A stretch of 64,000 nucleotides of DNA from Hyposmocoma kahamanoa (GCF_003589595.1 NW_020654810.1:15184373-15248372); one strand, 5' to 3'. Numbered from the stretch's first letter, positions 47,360 through 58,924 are shown. Program-made: numbers and translations. The notes: a model not told the origin generated them from the letters alone.

Positions 47360-48445
47360 TCAGTGTAAGATCGGAGGTGGTGGCCGCGCTCGACCCCTGG
47401 GCTTCATAGGAAGCGTGCTTAATGTTGGCAACGTATCCTGCTGCTTAATTGCTCGACCTTGACCTCTCCGCCCGCGGCCTAGCCAAGGTGGCAATCGGCC
47501 TTCGCACCAAACACTCTCAGCCCAATTCGCCGGTTCTGCCCCAAGTCGCGTGCATTCCCTTGCATATGCTCTATACGCTGCACAGTGGCACCGAACACCT
47601 ACACAGTTACAAGCATCCAAATAACAAGCCTCCCGATAATTATAAGGATTCATCCGGAGTCTACATTCTGCAAACGCTTCATTTCTGTCAAATCCTCGAC
47701 AAAGTCTTCGAGCCTTCGTCATCTTGGTCTGCCTACAACGCGGGTTCATTGGTCGCTCTTGACGACGAGTGCAAGCACGTGTTCCACCCACGCGCCACGA
47801 CATGCCAAATTTCCATGGATCACTCAACAATTTTCCATCTCGTGACTTCATATCATCTCTAGCAACAGAATTAAAATTACCGCATAATCCACACAGTTTT
47901 CCTTTATATGCACTGGATACCGTCACTTCTAAAAAGCCGTCACCATCCCAAAGTATTTGTATGCCAATATCAGCTTTCAGCAAAACTGATCCATTGTTGC
48001 GAGCTACTTCAGCGACACCGTTCATAACATACGGCAATGTTATTCTCTGTCCATTAGCTTTAATGCGCATCTTCTTGCCCATGTTGAATTTGGTGGCGCC
48101 AATGCGAAGCGTCGCTGTTCGTGTCCATGAAGAATGCGTTGTATTTCTTGCGTCATTTGATATTCTTATTGAAAATGTGTTGTTAACGCAATCCGAGACC
48201 AGTTGATATTTGCACGATCCTTGAAAACTATAGAATTTTCCATCGAAAGTTTTGTAGTGGGGATCGCCAAAGACCGTACATATTCCGTCAATATCGATGC
48301 ACTTTGGACAGCACTGGCCGGGCATTTGGCGCAAAACTTGATCCGAAGAGCAAGACATAGTAGGACAGCTTTCCATGGCGCAGCGTGGTTCACCTGCATG
48401 GCATTCACAAGATTTACATGCGTCGAGTTGCCAGGTATCTCCGTC
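47360..48445 (-). CDS. cv-2: cv-2 last exon: end of VWC5, VWD and C8 regions
   Basis: A 1086-nt exon. After the rest of VWC5 (DGDTWQLDACKSCECHAGEP to QCCPKC) comes the VWD domain: CTVFGDPHYKTFDGKFYSFQ (GDPH at about residues 299-302 of the part seen), LCGLCGNFN, then a Cys-rich C8 region (ACYLDACNCVGVRCHCAAY). In vertebrate BMPER the Asp-Pro bond of GDPH is cut by acid. No TIL domain follows; the protein ends with a basic and Pro-rich tail (RGRRGQG..., KPRGRARPPPPILH). It is unclear whether this tail is normal for the species group or a result of alternative 3' splicing. Confidence 0.9.
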   Translation of the reverse strand, partial: DGDTWQLDACKSCECHAGEPRCAMESCPTMSCSSDQVLRQMPGQCCPKCIDIDGICTVFGDPHYKTFDGKFYSFQGSCKYQLVSDCVNNTFSIRISNDARNTTHSSWTRTATLRIGATKFNMGKKMRIKANGQRITLPYVMNGVAEVARNNGSVLLKADIGIQILWDGDGFLEVTVSSAYKGKLCGLCGNFNSVARDDMKSRDGKLLSDPWKFGMSWRVGGTRACTRRQERPMNPRCRQTKMTKARRLCRGFDRNEAFAECRLRMNPYNYREACYLDACNCVGVRCHCAAYRAYARECTRLGAEPANWAESVWCEGRLPPWLGRGRRGQGRAIKQQDTLPTLSTLPMKPRGRARPPPPILH

Positions 48446-51400
48446 CTGTAACAGTTAGAAAAATACTATATAGTTGCAACATAATAATTAGGTATACATA
48501 CAAAATTTATAATAACGCACACACTATAATAATGACGCACACACTCAACATAGCCCCGCACTAGGGGAACCCTGTGTCGCGGGTGCCATGGACACATACA
48601 TAGACAACCACAAATTACACCCAAACTCACGAGAGAAATAAATATAGGCTATACAAATATTTCTCCCGGGACCTCTGCGTGGCAGTCCGGCATGATAACC
48701 GTTTGGCCACGGAGGCAGATAAATATTATAATATAATTTCCAGAAATTAAGGAGTACCTACTTGATAAGTTTTTCCACCAATAATACAGGAAGCCTTAGC
48801 TTCTTCGACTTGAGGGCAGACTGGGCAACATTTGCCGGGAGGCGGGGGCAGCGCTCGAGCACCGCATGTCAATACAGGACAAGTATGTCTCATGCACACC
48901 GCTGTGCCGTTCATACATGTGCAGTCTGTGCACGGGTCCACTCGAAACGTGGTGAGATGGGCGTTGAAGTGTTGTCCGATTATGCATGACTTATTTCCTG
49001 AAACTGCATTTCAAATGATTAGACTTGGTTGCCAACAAGCTGAAATACTTGGTAAAATAGTTGTGTTGTGATGAGACTTCAACTTACGTGGCATAATTTT
49101 ATCCATGGTGTTGTACTTGCACCGCGGACAACACTCCCCTATCGGTGTATGCTGCTGAGTGTCATGACAAGGAAGCACAGGACAGGCGCGCTTAGCACAC
49201 GATAAAGAACCATGCACACATCTACATGATAGACACGGTTCCTCTGTAATGCGCACATCTCGTCCTTCCCGCACAAGTTGCCCGTTGATTCTGCATCCTG
49301 AAATTTTAATAAATTAAATGTAGCATCTATTAATAATACCTACTTACAGTATTCTCCGAAAAAATCTCCAAAATTATCCTTGTCTATAGAAAAATCTAAA
49401 CGCCTGACGGTGTGTAATTAGCAAAGTCGTTTCACGTAAACGCACGCAACGGAAAACCATCAGGAATCACAACTAACTAATACGCAGGATAACAATCTAG
49501 ATCAGAAACCACAGAAACGGATATAATAACTTTCAAATTATAACAACAAGTAGGTACGATAGGTAGGTACAATCTTTTTTTATGTATTATTAACTTTCAG
49601 CTCGAATTATTGCCGTTTTAAAAAAAATCCTTAAAGGTATTTTAATTTGGGCGCATCATTTTCATTTAGAAGCGAGGGAACCTTTTAGTTCACTTTTATG
49701 GTAGGTACGCGAAGGGTGCAATAAAATTTAAAACAAAAATGCTTGCCATTGTTCGGGGACTAAAGGCGGTGGGGTCGTGTTGTCTGCGACAAAACGCAAT
49801 GTCCATAAATTAGTGAGGGCGAACGATGAATCAATCAGGACTAAGTCGGGTCGTAATGAGGAGGCCGCACACGGAGCCCACCTCCGCGCCATAGCCGACG
49901 GGCACCCAATCACCTGTAGCCATACCTTGGCGGCTAACACGTATAAATAAACTTGTGCTTTTAGGGATCAATAACTTAATATTACAATACAACACCAGTT
50001 GTCAAATAGTTTTACGTGGTTAAGTTTATAATTGTACAAAACGCCATTTCGTTCCAATTATGTCACAAATTTAAAATAAAAAATTACGTATGTACTAGGT
50101 ACACACGCAAGCACATCAAGCAACACATTGACGTATCTTGTTCCGTTGCACTGGAGGCGATTTTCGAACAAAAATGTGTAGTCTGATGTGCCGTTGTCCG
50201 TAGTATGAGAGGTCCCCGTAGAAAAAGTTAACTGTATTTATATTTATATAGTTAGAATCACTCCTTTCAAATCTCTCAGTCACTTTATATATAATATGGG
50301 AATAGTAATAAAGAAAACTTTTATATATTGAATAGTGAGCACTCGATGCTTTACTTAATGGCAATCGTCGCGCGACGTCCGCGCATAATATTAATTGTGA
50401 CAATGACAGCCAAGTGTCTGTCGTAAAACTAGAGACGACCAAACAAAGTAAGTTGTCCTTTTGTGGGAATACAATCAGCATTCATCGGTGGTCCGCGCCG
50501 TATGGTACGAGTCATACAAATACTAAGTGCTGCGTCATAAACCTTACTCTACACACATACTCTCTTTCCCAATTTCGTTGGCTGCAAAGTAATATTATAG
50601 TTCCTAAGTTCTCCTTTTTTTTTTTCAAGTCAGTAAGTTAACTAAAACTTAATAAATAAAAAATATTTCGCACATGACAACGTAGTATCATCTCAAAATT
50701 ACTTCACGTTATATTATTAATATTTATACGAATGACATACAAATATAGCGAAATTTTGGAGATAAATTATTAATATAACGCAATTTTTGAGATAATACTG
50801 TCGAAACACAAAACTGCGAATCAGCGCGATGCGAATTCGCAACGCAGAAAATTGCGTCGCAAATTGCTACGATGCGATTTCGTGCGGCAAGGCATCTCAC
50901 TGCCACGGTTCCCATAACCATTCCCTCGAACATCGCCAACCGCACTGAACCGTATTTTTTAAACTAGGTAGCGACACGGATCGTAAAAAGAGTGTTGCAC
51001 TACTGATATTGATAAGACAGTATAGGGAAAAAACGCAAAGAAGATTAACGTCGCAGGATTGCGCGATGCGGAGCCATTCGCAAATTCTTGCGATGCGTCG
51101 TGCGAGCTCGTAGATTTCTGCGATGCGACGTTGCGTCGCAGTTTTGTGTTCCGACCCTTAATTGTCAAGTGCGATTTGAACTTAAACAAAAAGCGTACGA
51201 CCTCCATTTTGTTTGATGTAGGTAGATAATATAGTCTAATAAATAGTCGTACATATTCGACGATTTTTAACTGCCTGGTGGTAAAATAATTTATGCTTAA
51301 TGGTAATTACTGATTCCCGTTTTCACACTACAACACTACCTAAGTAAGCGTGAAAAATTATATTCCATAGTAATTTTAAAAAGTGTAGAATTCGAATTAA

Positions 51401-53574
51401 GTATGTGTTTCCCACAAATTGTTATGTATTAGCCATGAGTTACCTATAAAACATTCACAGCATACGCTGCTAAGCTAATTATTTCAATTTCAAAGTTGGT
51501 CGTCGCGAGCATGTCTAATAATAAAAAAGACAATCGTACAAACTCGTCAGGAATTTCAATGAGACACTTTTTTGTTGTCGTCAAAAATAACTACATAAGT
51601 TTGTTTTCTTTACTTTGTAACAAAAATTCATTGTATGACTTTAAAAAGTCCTCCCTGACATTTACAATTACGAAAAAAAACTTTACTTAATTACCTACCT
51701 ACCATTCAACATATATGCTTTAAAGTCTCATGAAATTACAAGACCTGAATGAAGCGTCTTGTTTCCCATTTAAGTTCCACTCGAAAGAAAAAATACATTA
51801 CTGCGATGGTAAGGCCCACGGAATCGTGGAGATACACCAAGTAGGAGCAAAAAACTTAATGCACCGTTGGGATCATAAAACAAACAAATACACGGCTCAC
51901 CTCTGGTTCCCGCAGCCGCACTGACGTCGGCTGCTTTGACCATCGCACAAAAACCTACCCGCCTCAACCTCTTAAGTACGTTGTTAACTTTTTGATTTAT
52001 GGTCAATAATAGAGACGCAATGCTGTAGGAGACTTCGACCACCTCGAAACATATGTAATTATTATGAATCGCTGTGAACACGTAACAAGGCCTTATTTCG
52101 TATTAGATAGAAGTGAATTCTTTTGTCTCCGAGAAAATTAACCGCTCCGGAGTCCGCAAAATGCGATCCATCCCGGTGGTCCTCGCAAAGCAATTTTACA
52201 ATAATCTCTTGGGTTCATGACAAAACAAATAAAAACTATTTTTTATTCGCACTTTCATTATATGTTAAATTAACGTAAACTTTGGTCAAGAGTGCAATTA
52301 AATTTTTGTTTTGGCGCCACCATCATACTGTTTATAGCTTTATGTTTTTTGTTTTATTAAGCAAGAATCTGAGATCAATTCGTCTCTGAAGATCAAAGTT
52401 TTATGACTGTGGCCTTTCATTATTGATATGCCAATTTATTTTCAGCAGAGTGTTCTGTTTAGACAGAAAAATATGTTATTTTGTTGCTCGATAATAATAG
52501 TCTTATAGATATAAGTATGGAGCAGCAAAACGAGACGAGTTATTGGTCCATTGTCTGAAGGCAGGCTACTGCGCAACGAGTCTTGTGCGCTATGCCATTG
52601 TCAACGACGGCGTGGGCGCGCCGCGGCCACCTAGCTCAGGCCCTCTTCCTAGGTCAGACATGAAATATGACTACTAATCTCCAGAATAACGACAGAGCCT
52701 ATTATATACCTTACAAACACATAAACATTATAACAGCTGTTGAGTGATGAAGCAATTCCAGTGAGGTGGTAAAGAGATCCCTAGTCTCCAGCATAACAAC
52801 TAGTCGGTAATTAATAAAATATAAACATAGGCAATAAAACGATAGAAAGGAATGTGTCGGCAATTTTCAAAAGCGATTTCGAGTCGTCATCTTGTAAATT
52901 ACTATTATTTGATATGGAATTAATAGAGTTGTTAAGGTTTGAGCGCGGAGGTAAATTGGTGGTTGTTTTAGTTTTATTAAGTTCGCGTGGCGGCTTGTGT
53001 TTGTTTTCGTAAGGGATTATGGACGTTGTTTTTTGCTGCCCGCACGTCTGGGTGGGCGCTCTCCGAGACACGGCTGCGCCAGGGCCGCTCACCAATTATA
53101 TTCATCGGATATAAAGTACCTACTCCCGGTGGGAAAAGCAGCGTGAAATGGACAATGAACTTTTTCAACGAAATACTTTTTTTACACTATATTAAAACTT
53201 TTTCAAACCACTAATTTTGAAATAACTTACTCGAGTTAGGCCACTATATTCTTATATTATCAACTAAAATAGAATGTTTATATTAATTAGAAGCTTGACT
53301 TACCATCGCAAACAGGACAGTTGTAGTGAGTATGCCTCTGGTGTTTGGGCTTTTCACAAGGCGAGTAGCACTCTGGTCTTGAGATAGTGATGACACCGGC
53401 CTCACAGCGTAGCACTTTGCCGTCGTCTGCCCATTCCGTATGAGAAGCGTGTTCAGTCCCATTATACCAGCACCCTTTACATCGCGCACAGCAGCCTTCG
53501 CGAGGCATCACCACTGCGCACTCTTTCATATCGCCACACTCTTCTCCTCCGTTCCGGCACTCCACGAACCCGTT
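47360..53574 (-). CDS. cv-2: Crossveinless-2 / BMPER-like secreted protein, 5' part missing
   Basis: Four exons join in phase: 53574-53304, 49297-49088, 48997-48762 and 48445-47360, giving 1803 nt and 600 residues ending in TGA. Cys-rich VWC repeats (CCARC, CPVCD, CCPRC, CCPVC, CCPKC ends) are followed by a VWD domain. This order and the GDPH motif are those of Crossveinless-2/BMPER, an extracellular protein that binds BMPs at the cell surface and either sharpens or dampens signalling; in flies it is needed for crossvein formation. The first exon seen starts inside VWC1 (NGFVECRNGGEECGD), so the signal peptide and VWC1 start lie in exons I could not identify, in 53.6-64 kb or beyond. Confidence 0.9.
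48532..48719 (-). repeat. tRNA-derived SINE, family B (internal deletion)
   Basis: An inverted copy in the last cv-2 intron, 42 bp from an exon edge. The tRNA-like head CTGCCTCCGTGGCCAAACGG is present. The B box region is deleted between CGGGAGAAATATTTG and the CCCGGGA of the head part. Confidence 0.7.
48762..48997 (-). CDS. cv-2: cv-2 exon: VWC4 and start of VWC5
   Basis: A 236-nt exon (NKSCIIGQHFNAHLTTFRVD, then PCTDCTCMNGTAVCMRHTCP, then CCPVC, ending CIIGGKTYQ). The domain junction GGKTYQ|DGDTWQ with the next exon is phase 0. Confidence 0.93.
49088..49297 (-). CDS. cv-2: cv-2 exon: VWC3
   Basis: A 210-nt exon holding one complete VWC repeat: CRINGQLVREGRDV, EEPCLSCRCVHGSLSC, then ECCPRC. 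It starts by completing a Gly codon and ends by starting an Arg codon, in phase with its neighbours. Confidence 0.93.
49298..50799. other. cv-2 intron, right of VWC3 exon
   Basis: No gene seen. A family E repeat copy lies at 50120-50215; otherwise the sequence is AT-rich. Confidence 0.4.
50120..50215 (+). repeat. Short dispersed repeat, family E
   Basis: The second copy of the repeat at 35825-35920, same strand. Confidence 0.45.
50800..51155. mobile_element. MITE with GTCGGAACACAAAACTGCGA-type ends
   Basis: The left end GTCGAAACACAAAACTGCGA and the right end TCGCAGTTTTGTGTTCCGAC are inverted copies with one mismatch in 20 bp. The interior repeats 'GCGATGCGA' and 'TTGCGTCGCA' motifs in both orientations. 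It is 356 bp and has no transposase. It lies in a cv-2 intron. Confidence 0.75.
52003..52060 (+). repeat. Half copy of the TATAACC.GAAATAGAGACG MITE
   Basis: TTATGGTCAATAATAGAGAC followed by CGACCACCTCGAA matches one end and inner part of the elements at 5119 and 13147. Confidence 0.35.
53304..53574 (-). CDS. cv-2: cv-2 exon: end of VWC1 and VWC2
   Basis: A 271-nt exon between TTTTAG and GTAAGT. It encodes NGFVECRNGGEECGD, CCARCKGCWYNGTEH and HYNCPVCD. CCxxCKGC linking VWC1 and VWC2 is typical of Cv-2/BMPER. This is the most 5' exon I can identify. Confidence 0.9.
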
Positions 53575-54232
53575 CTAAAATGAAAAGATATTAGGGGAGA
53601 TAGAATCCATCTCTTAAAGTTTACTTTTGAGTGTTTTTTGTAGTCGCAGATATAGTAGTCGGAGCGTGATTCAGAAAATTCGTCATACGAAATAAGTAGC
53701 AACAATATGGTCAACTCTGTGGTTGTTTATTGCTATGAAATCGCAGGTTAAATAGGCAGTAAAACCCTCTCACAATCCTAACTTTAAAGAAATAAAACAT
53801 TTTTATTGTGTATTGGTACGTAGTTATATCAAACCCAAAATATTTTAATGTGCCAATTACATACGAGTACGCGGTTGCGTAGCAGCTGTGATTTTGCTTG
53901 TGGCGTTACGGAACTGTTTATAGTGGATTTTTTCCTCATTCCTTTTATTTTATTTATTTATGCATCACATAGGTATGTTACTAAAAATACGACGTATCAT
54001 TACAATTAAATATTAAGCTGTAAGTGTGTGATATTCCAAGCAATGAATGAGTACTAGAAAATATATTTTTAAGTCCGTAAACGCAAACAATGAAATGAAA
54101 CTGTTTTTTCGGATCTTAATCGCGAATAATTGTGTTTTTTCAACCAAAGCAATGTTTCAGACAGTTTTATGTGTAACAATAACGAAAACCTAATATCTCG
54201 ATGCAAATAATGAAGGTAAACAGTTATAATCT
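53575..54232. other. cv-2 intron or upstream sequence
   Basis: AT-rich. A piece at 54090-54190 is a degraded relative of the 21550-21739 foldback. No Cys-rich exon recognised. Confidence 0.4.
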
Positions 54233-54503
54233 CAGTACAGAGTACTAAAAAAACCGACCTCAAAAGTCATTCATCCCCTGGTTTGCCACCCTTAGAGTGT
54301 AATTTTTTCTTCAAATTTAAATGAGACCACTACTGAGGTTATGTATATATATATATCCCATTTGTGAACTGATTTTGATGATTCTTTTTTGTTGGAAAGA
54401 GAGTACCTCAGGTGTAGTGATTTGAAGAAAATATTCCACCTCTAAGGGTGGCAAACTGGATGGTTAATGTTTTTTGAGGTAGGTTTCTTAGTACTCTGTA
54501 CTG
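54233..54503. mobile_element. Foldback element with CAGTACAGAGTACTAA ends
   Basis: The left arm (CAGTACAGAGTACTAA, CCGACCTC, TTTGCCACCCTTAGAG) is mirrored by the right arm (CTCTAAGGGTGGCAAA, GAGGTAGG, TTAGTACTCTGTACTG) around a TA-rich centre at 54343-54358. The arms are about 110 bp. One arm matches the left half of the repeat at 10556-10795. Confidence 0.75.
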
Positions 54504-56184
54504 TTTTTGTACTACAAAGTTTTTCGTCGTCATTTTAAAACCATTGTGATTCATCTAACGATGAATAGTAACTAAATTACTCAGAAACAATAAAAAAGAC
54601 TAGCGCATTCACAGGAGGATTGCGTACATAAGTACATTATATTGAAATAAAAGAAAATATTATGATTATCCATTCATGAGCTGCAAACAACGCATGAAGC
54701 TTGCTTTTGTTACGGTGAGGGTTATCAAGTGAACCATGTTTAGGTAATTGTTAATGATGAACTGAAAATATAATGCAACGTTTGCAGAGTCAGTACCGCA
54801 AATAACGATAAGTATGTAGCAATATTGTGTTTCCTCCAACCGCAAACAAAAGGTCTATCTTCGATTTCTTTAGGTAATAAATTAGTGAAAAATGAGTACA
54901 GGCAAGTATTTTAAAACTGAAACTGCAATGAAACAGGAAACCGCCAGAGCCAATCACAAAAGAAAGTCGTTAATACCATAATAGCTTTCTTTGACCTCGT
55001 CAAGAACTGAACTCTCAATTAGCGTTGTGATAAAATGCACTTGGCCAATATACGCAGCGTTTTCATCTGTAATAAGATCAGGACCCATTCACATAATTAT
55101 TTATTGCGCTGTTTAACGGCTCTTTGTTCTCAGGCGCATTTGCATTGGGCACGTGGCTGGGCTCGGGGAAAATGTTAATAGCATTTCTACATAACCTCTT
55201 AATACCTACGCATTAAGCATAAGTATGGCCAGATAAACTTCTAAGCAACGAGCAACTGCTTTACTAGTTTTTTAGACTTATCGGGCTGTTGCGTACGTAT
55301 CGAACAAGATACTAAGTAGATAATCATGTAAAGTGTTGTTACATAAGGAAACGGTTATTTAATGTTTAACAGTCCAAGGAATTCAAGCAACTTGCTAACA
55401 AGTCGACTGGCAGACAGATCAATATTGGCAGCTAATATTTGCACAAATCTGTACACTATCATCGTTTTAACGCCAAACATTGAACCTAATTCTATTAGTT
55501 TATTGGGTTCAACGCCGGTGCTCACAGATTTCCCTTTGATATACCTACCTAAGAAATACAAGACAACGCTTTTGTGCAGAAACACTGAGATAAACCAAAC
55601 GTATGATTTTAAATTCAAGAAACTTACTTTCTTCAAATTGTTTTAGATTACGAGAAAATTTCATTACACACCTACCATTAGTGAGAAAAAGATTTTCTGA
55701 AAATTCTTAAAACGGGTTCTTAGAAGTAATCGACAAAGCACATGAGATAACAACACATTTTTTTTATATTTTACACATTATCTACGCGAGGTTGCCCACT
55801 CTCTGTTGTTTATTGTTTTTCAATATTTCGGCCGAATTTCACATGCGGCTCTCTTTGAACTCACCCTCGAATAGCGAAATATTTACGTTAGACGTCGGAT
55901 AAAAATACGTGTAAGTCTGTCGACTGGCCATTACTTAGCATAATTTGTGTGCAGCATAAAACAGAACAGATTACCGATTAATACCTACATTCAATATGCG
56001 AATTAGGGTAAGCCGTATGAACTTTAATAAACTTAAATTAATTGTATGTTTATGTGGATTATCAATGCTCATTATTAAACACGGTTGTGCTAGTTATCAG
56101 TCCTTTAACAATACCTATTTTTTCACTTACAAAAACAGCTTAATAGCTAATTAAATTATGGAACATTATATTACGATTTTATGA
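54504..56184. other. Non-coding, nothing recognised
   Basis: The only longer frames (55355-55646) overlap on both strands and show no domain. Nothing else recognised. Confidence 0.35.
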
Positions 56185-56670
56185 GGCTTATTTATTTATT
56201 TATTTATTAAGGTTCGCCAACAATTGTTACAACAACATTATGAGTGGTTACTATTGCAGAAGTACTATACTAATTGCACAATTTTTTACAGATGAAAACA
56301 GCATGCAAGTAAATTAGTGGACACAATGAAGTAGTACGTGATGGATATGTACTCGACTCGTCTTTATGGACACATTTCAATAGTAAATAAAAAAGAAAGA
56401 AAATAAATAAACCTAAAGTGTATACTATAATATACTCTGCGCCTAAAGCTATAAATTAAAATAAAAGAAAAATAGATCACGATGACGTGATAGACCTACG
56501 GAATTTAAACAAGGAATCGTGAAATATATCTAGATTATTTATATCAATGCTAAGATGATTGTATAAGCACAGACGAGGAACTCGCGAGTTGTGACCTACG
56601 CTACTGTCCTGTGAATAGGCGTCGAAAAGAGAGCTTTAATTCTGTGACGGGGATACCTATGCGGCACTTT
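56185..56670 (+). repeat. TTTATTTATTTATT-headed dispersed repeat
   Basis: Starts TTTATTTATTTATTTATTAAGG, then TTCGCCAACAATTGTTACAA. It ends GGGGATACCTATGCGGCACT-TTAAATTTG. Head and end both resemble the insert at 57011-57457 (CACCAACAGCTATTACA-like head, GGAGGTATCTATGAGGCACT end). Confidence 0.45.
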
Positions 56671-56811
56671 AAATTTGGATTGTACATCAGGAACTTAGTG
56701 CCTATTTCTACGAAATTAGTGCCTAATTACAAATCAATGCTTTTATCGCAAGATTAAAAGTCTCGGTGGCCTTGTTAACAACATAAAAACCATATATTGT
56801 GTTTTTTAAAC

Positions 56812-57566
56812 AGACTTCGGCAGCAGTAGAGCTCGGAAGTATTGCCATCTTATGTGTTACTGCCGGCAAGCAGTAATATGAGCATTACTGCGTTCCTGTT
56901 TATAAAGGTAGGGGTTCTAGCGAAATTATAGGCATATTATTATGGAACTTGTCAACTTATGTATCAGGGTAATGGGCGCAGTGGCAGTGCTTCTCATATC
57001 TTTGCGATTTTTTATTTATTTATTTGGTTTACCAACAGCTATTACATTGTGACTTATTTTCTAGGTACAATAATTTGTGGTTTTAAGTTTAATGCACAGC
57101 TAATTACAGGTAAACACCTCATGCAAAAAAAGTGGCAAAGGAATTTATAACACTTAACTTAAGTATGTTATTAGAAACAAATACTAATAACTGCCTACGT
57201 CTATACAAAAAAAATGCTATTTTATCTTATCTTAATGTTTTTTTAAAACAAAAGCAAACAAACTGCATGTACGTCCACATATTCACTATTTATAAGTTAC
57301 AAATTCTGTATATAGGTAGTCGTAACAAATCTAGTTCTTCGAAGATGTGGGCAAAGTGCTGGATAAGGTATCGGAGGTATCTATGAGGCACTCTAAATCT
57401 TATTTAGCTTAGTAGAATCGGACAATCAATTTGGTTTCGTAGTAATTAAAACCCTGAGATTTACAACACTGAGCGGCACTGCAACTGTTACTAACAGATG
57501 TGTCGCTTACCTACCAGTTATCACCAGGTGCACAACTTGTTCGTTCCGTCACTTGATATAAAAAAA
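56812..57566 (+). repeat. Family A copy interrupted by an insertion
   Basis: Family A sequence runs from about 56812 to 57010 (ending CATATCTTTGCGATTT) and resumes at 57458 (GATTTACAACACTGAGCGG). It then continues to the normal end TCACTTGATATAAAAAAA. The middle 57011-57457 is foreign to family A. Confidence 0.75.
57011..57457 (+). mobile_element. TTTATTTATT-headed insert nested in family A
   Basis: A 447-bp insert beginning TTTATTTATTTATTTGGTTT. It is flanked by GATTT on both sides (57006-57010 and 57458-57462), so it looks like a real insertion with a 5-bp duplication. It is related to 56185-56670. There is no coding content, and the class is unknown. Confidence 0.6.
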
Positions 57567-58312
57567 ATATGGAAAAGTACTACACAATGTTCTTGATAGA
57601 TTTAACATTTGACACAAAATGTAGAGGGTTATCAACTAGGTAAGTTAGTTGGTTAATTTCAACATATAACTGCTAAACGTCGTTGTACCTAACTTGCGTA
57701 ATTAATAGCGACAGATGACAATATCGATTTGACCGACTTACTAGCTTGGTTAATTAGCTTTTTGCGAACGTTTTCCTTTACGCGTTTGTTTACTTTGAGT
57801 AGAATCGGTAATTACCTAAGTATTAATGAATAAGTTGTGATTGTTCCTATTAAGAACAAGTATTGTGCTTATAGTTATGAACAGTTTAACACTTGTTTCA
57901 CAATTTTACAATACTTAAGGTATACAATTTTATTAAAAGAAATGGCAATAAAGAAGTGATACGATTAAGATTGGACATTTCTGTGTAAGCCTCTCCTATT
58001 ACATCCCTAAGTTGACGATTTGGTTTATGAAAAATTGTTTAGGCTTAATAAACCAGAGCTATAAACATTTGTACATAGCCCATAATAAGAACGATATGAT
58101 TACGTTTTACTTAGTGCATGAATCGTAGGAAATTCTCTGTTGTCGTCATTTAAATTGTAACGTACGTACCCAATTTCATTTGTAAATAAATTATTTTGAA
58201 TTTGTATATTTGTGTACATAAGCATTACACGACTTCTCATAAAATATTATCAGAACATATTTTTAACCTCACATTCTCAATGTTCGCATCGAGTTGATAA
58301 CATAATAATAAC

Positions 58313-58395
58313 GTCCACACTCAACGCACACACTCAACACTCAACAGACAGGGTTTCCCTAGTGCGGGGCTACGCACTAGGAAAACTCTGTCTCG
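58313..58395. repeat. SINE B tail fragment forming a hairpin
   Basis: GACAGGGTTTCCCTAGTGCG and its near reverse complement CGCACTAGGAAAACTCTGTC face each other around GGGCTA. Both arms match the 3' part of family B SINEs, so this is either two fragments head to head or a partial inverted duplication. Confidence 0.55.
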
Positions 58396-58399
58396 ATGA

Positions 58400-58895
58400 A
58401 TAATGCAGGTCATTTTTGGGATAAAACAAAATTTAAATACGTTATTTTAGTCATATAGATTATTGGGGAAAAGATAATCAGGAAACGAATAACTAGTCAA
58501 TGTGTCAAAATAGGGACACATGAAATGATGATGTAACGGAAGAATTCGCAACGTGTCTTCAGACAAATGAAACAAAATCTACTCCATAATCGCCGAGAGG
58601 TTTTCGGAGAAATAAAATGAAAGAAATATAATTTACAAAAAAAAAGATTATAAAGTTTTATGTGTAGCTTTTGTGTGTTGTTGTAATGTTTTCGTAAAAG
58701 GTATGTTTAAAATAACCCAAAAGTATATATATATATATATATATACTCGTTTGTCATTTTGGAATAACATTCAGATACGCCTGTATATTTAACTGTTTAT
58801 GCACTATTTTGAGAGCAGTACGGTTCAAATTGGAACACCTAGCTGTCAGACAAGTTGATGCTAATTAATCATATACAGGTTGATGTTGTTTTCTA
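58400..58895 (+). repeat. Dispersed repeat, family F (copy 2)
   Basis: The counterpart of 36340-36900, same orientation, with an added (TA)n tract at 58720-58745. It shares the right-hand boundary region with copy 1 as far as ATATACAGGTTGATGTT. Confidence 0.85.
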
Positions 58896-58924
58896 TTTTG
58901 AGCATTTAATTTTTTTATTTTTAG

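Noticed and set aside
47449..48206. Plus-strand frames of 86-145 codons
   Set aside because: They are antisense to the cv-2 VWD exon, whose domain match and phase are clear.
55355..55646. Overlapping 93-94-codon frames on both strands
   Set aside because: Both-strand openness without a domain is typical of chance or an old repeat fragment. No motif supports either.
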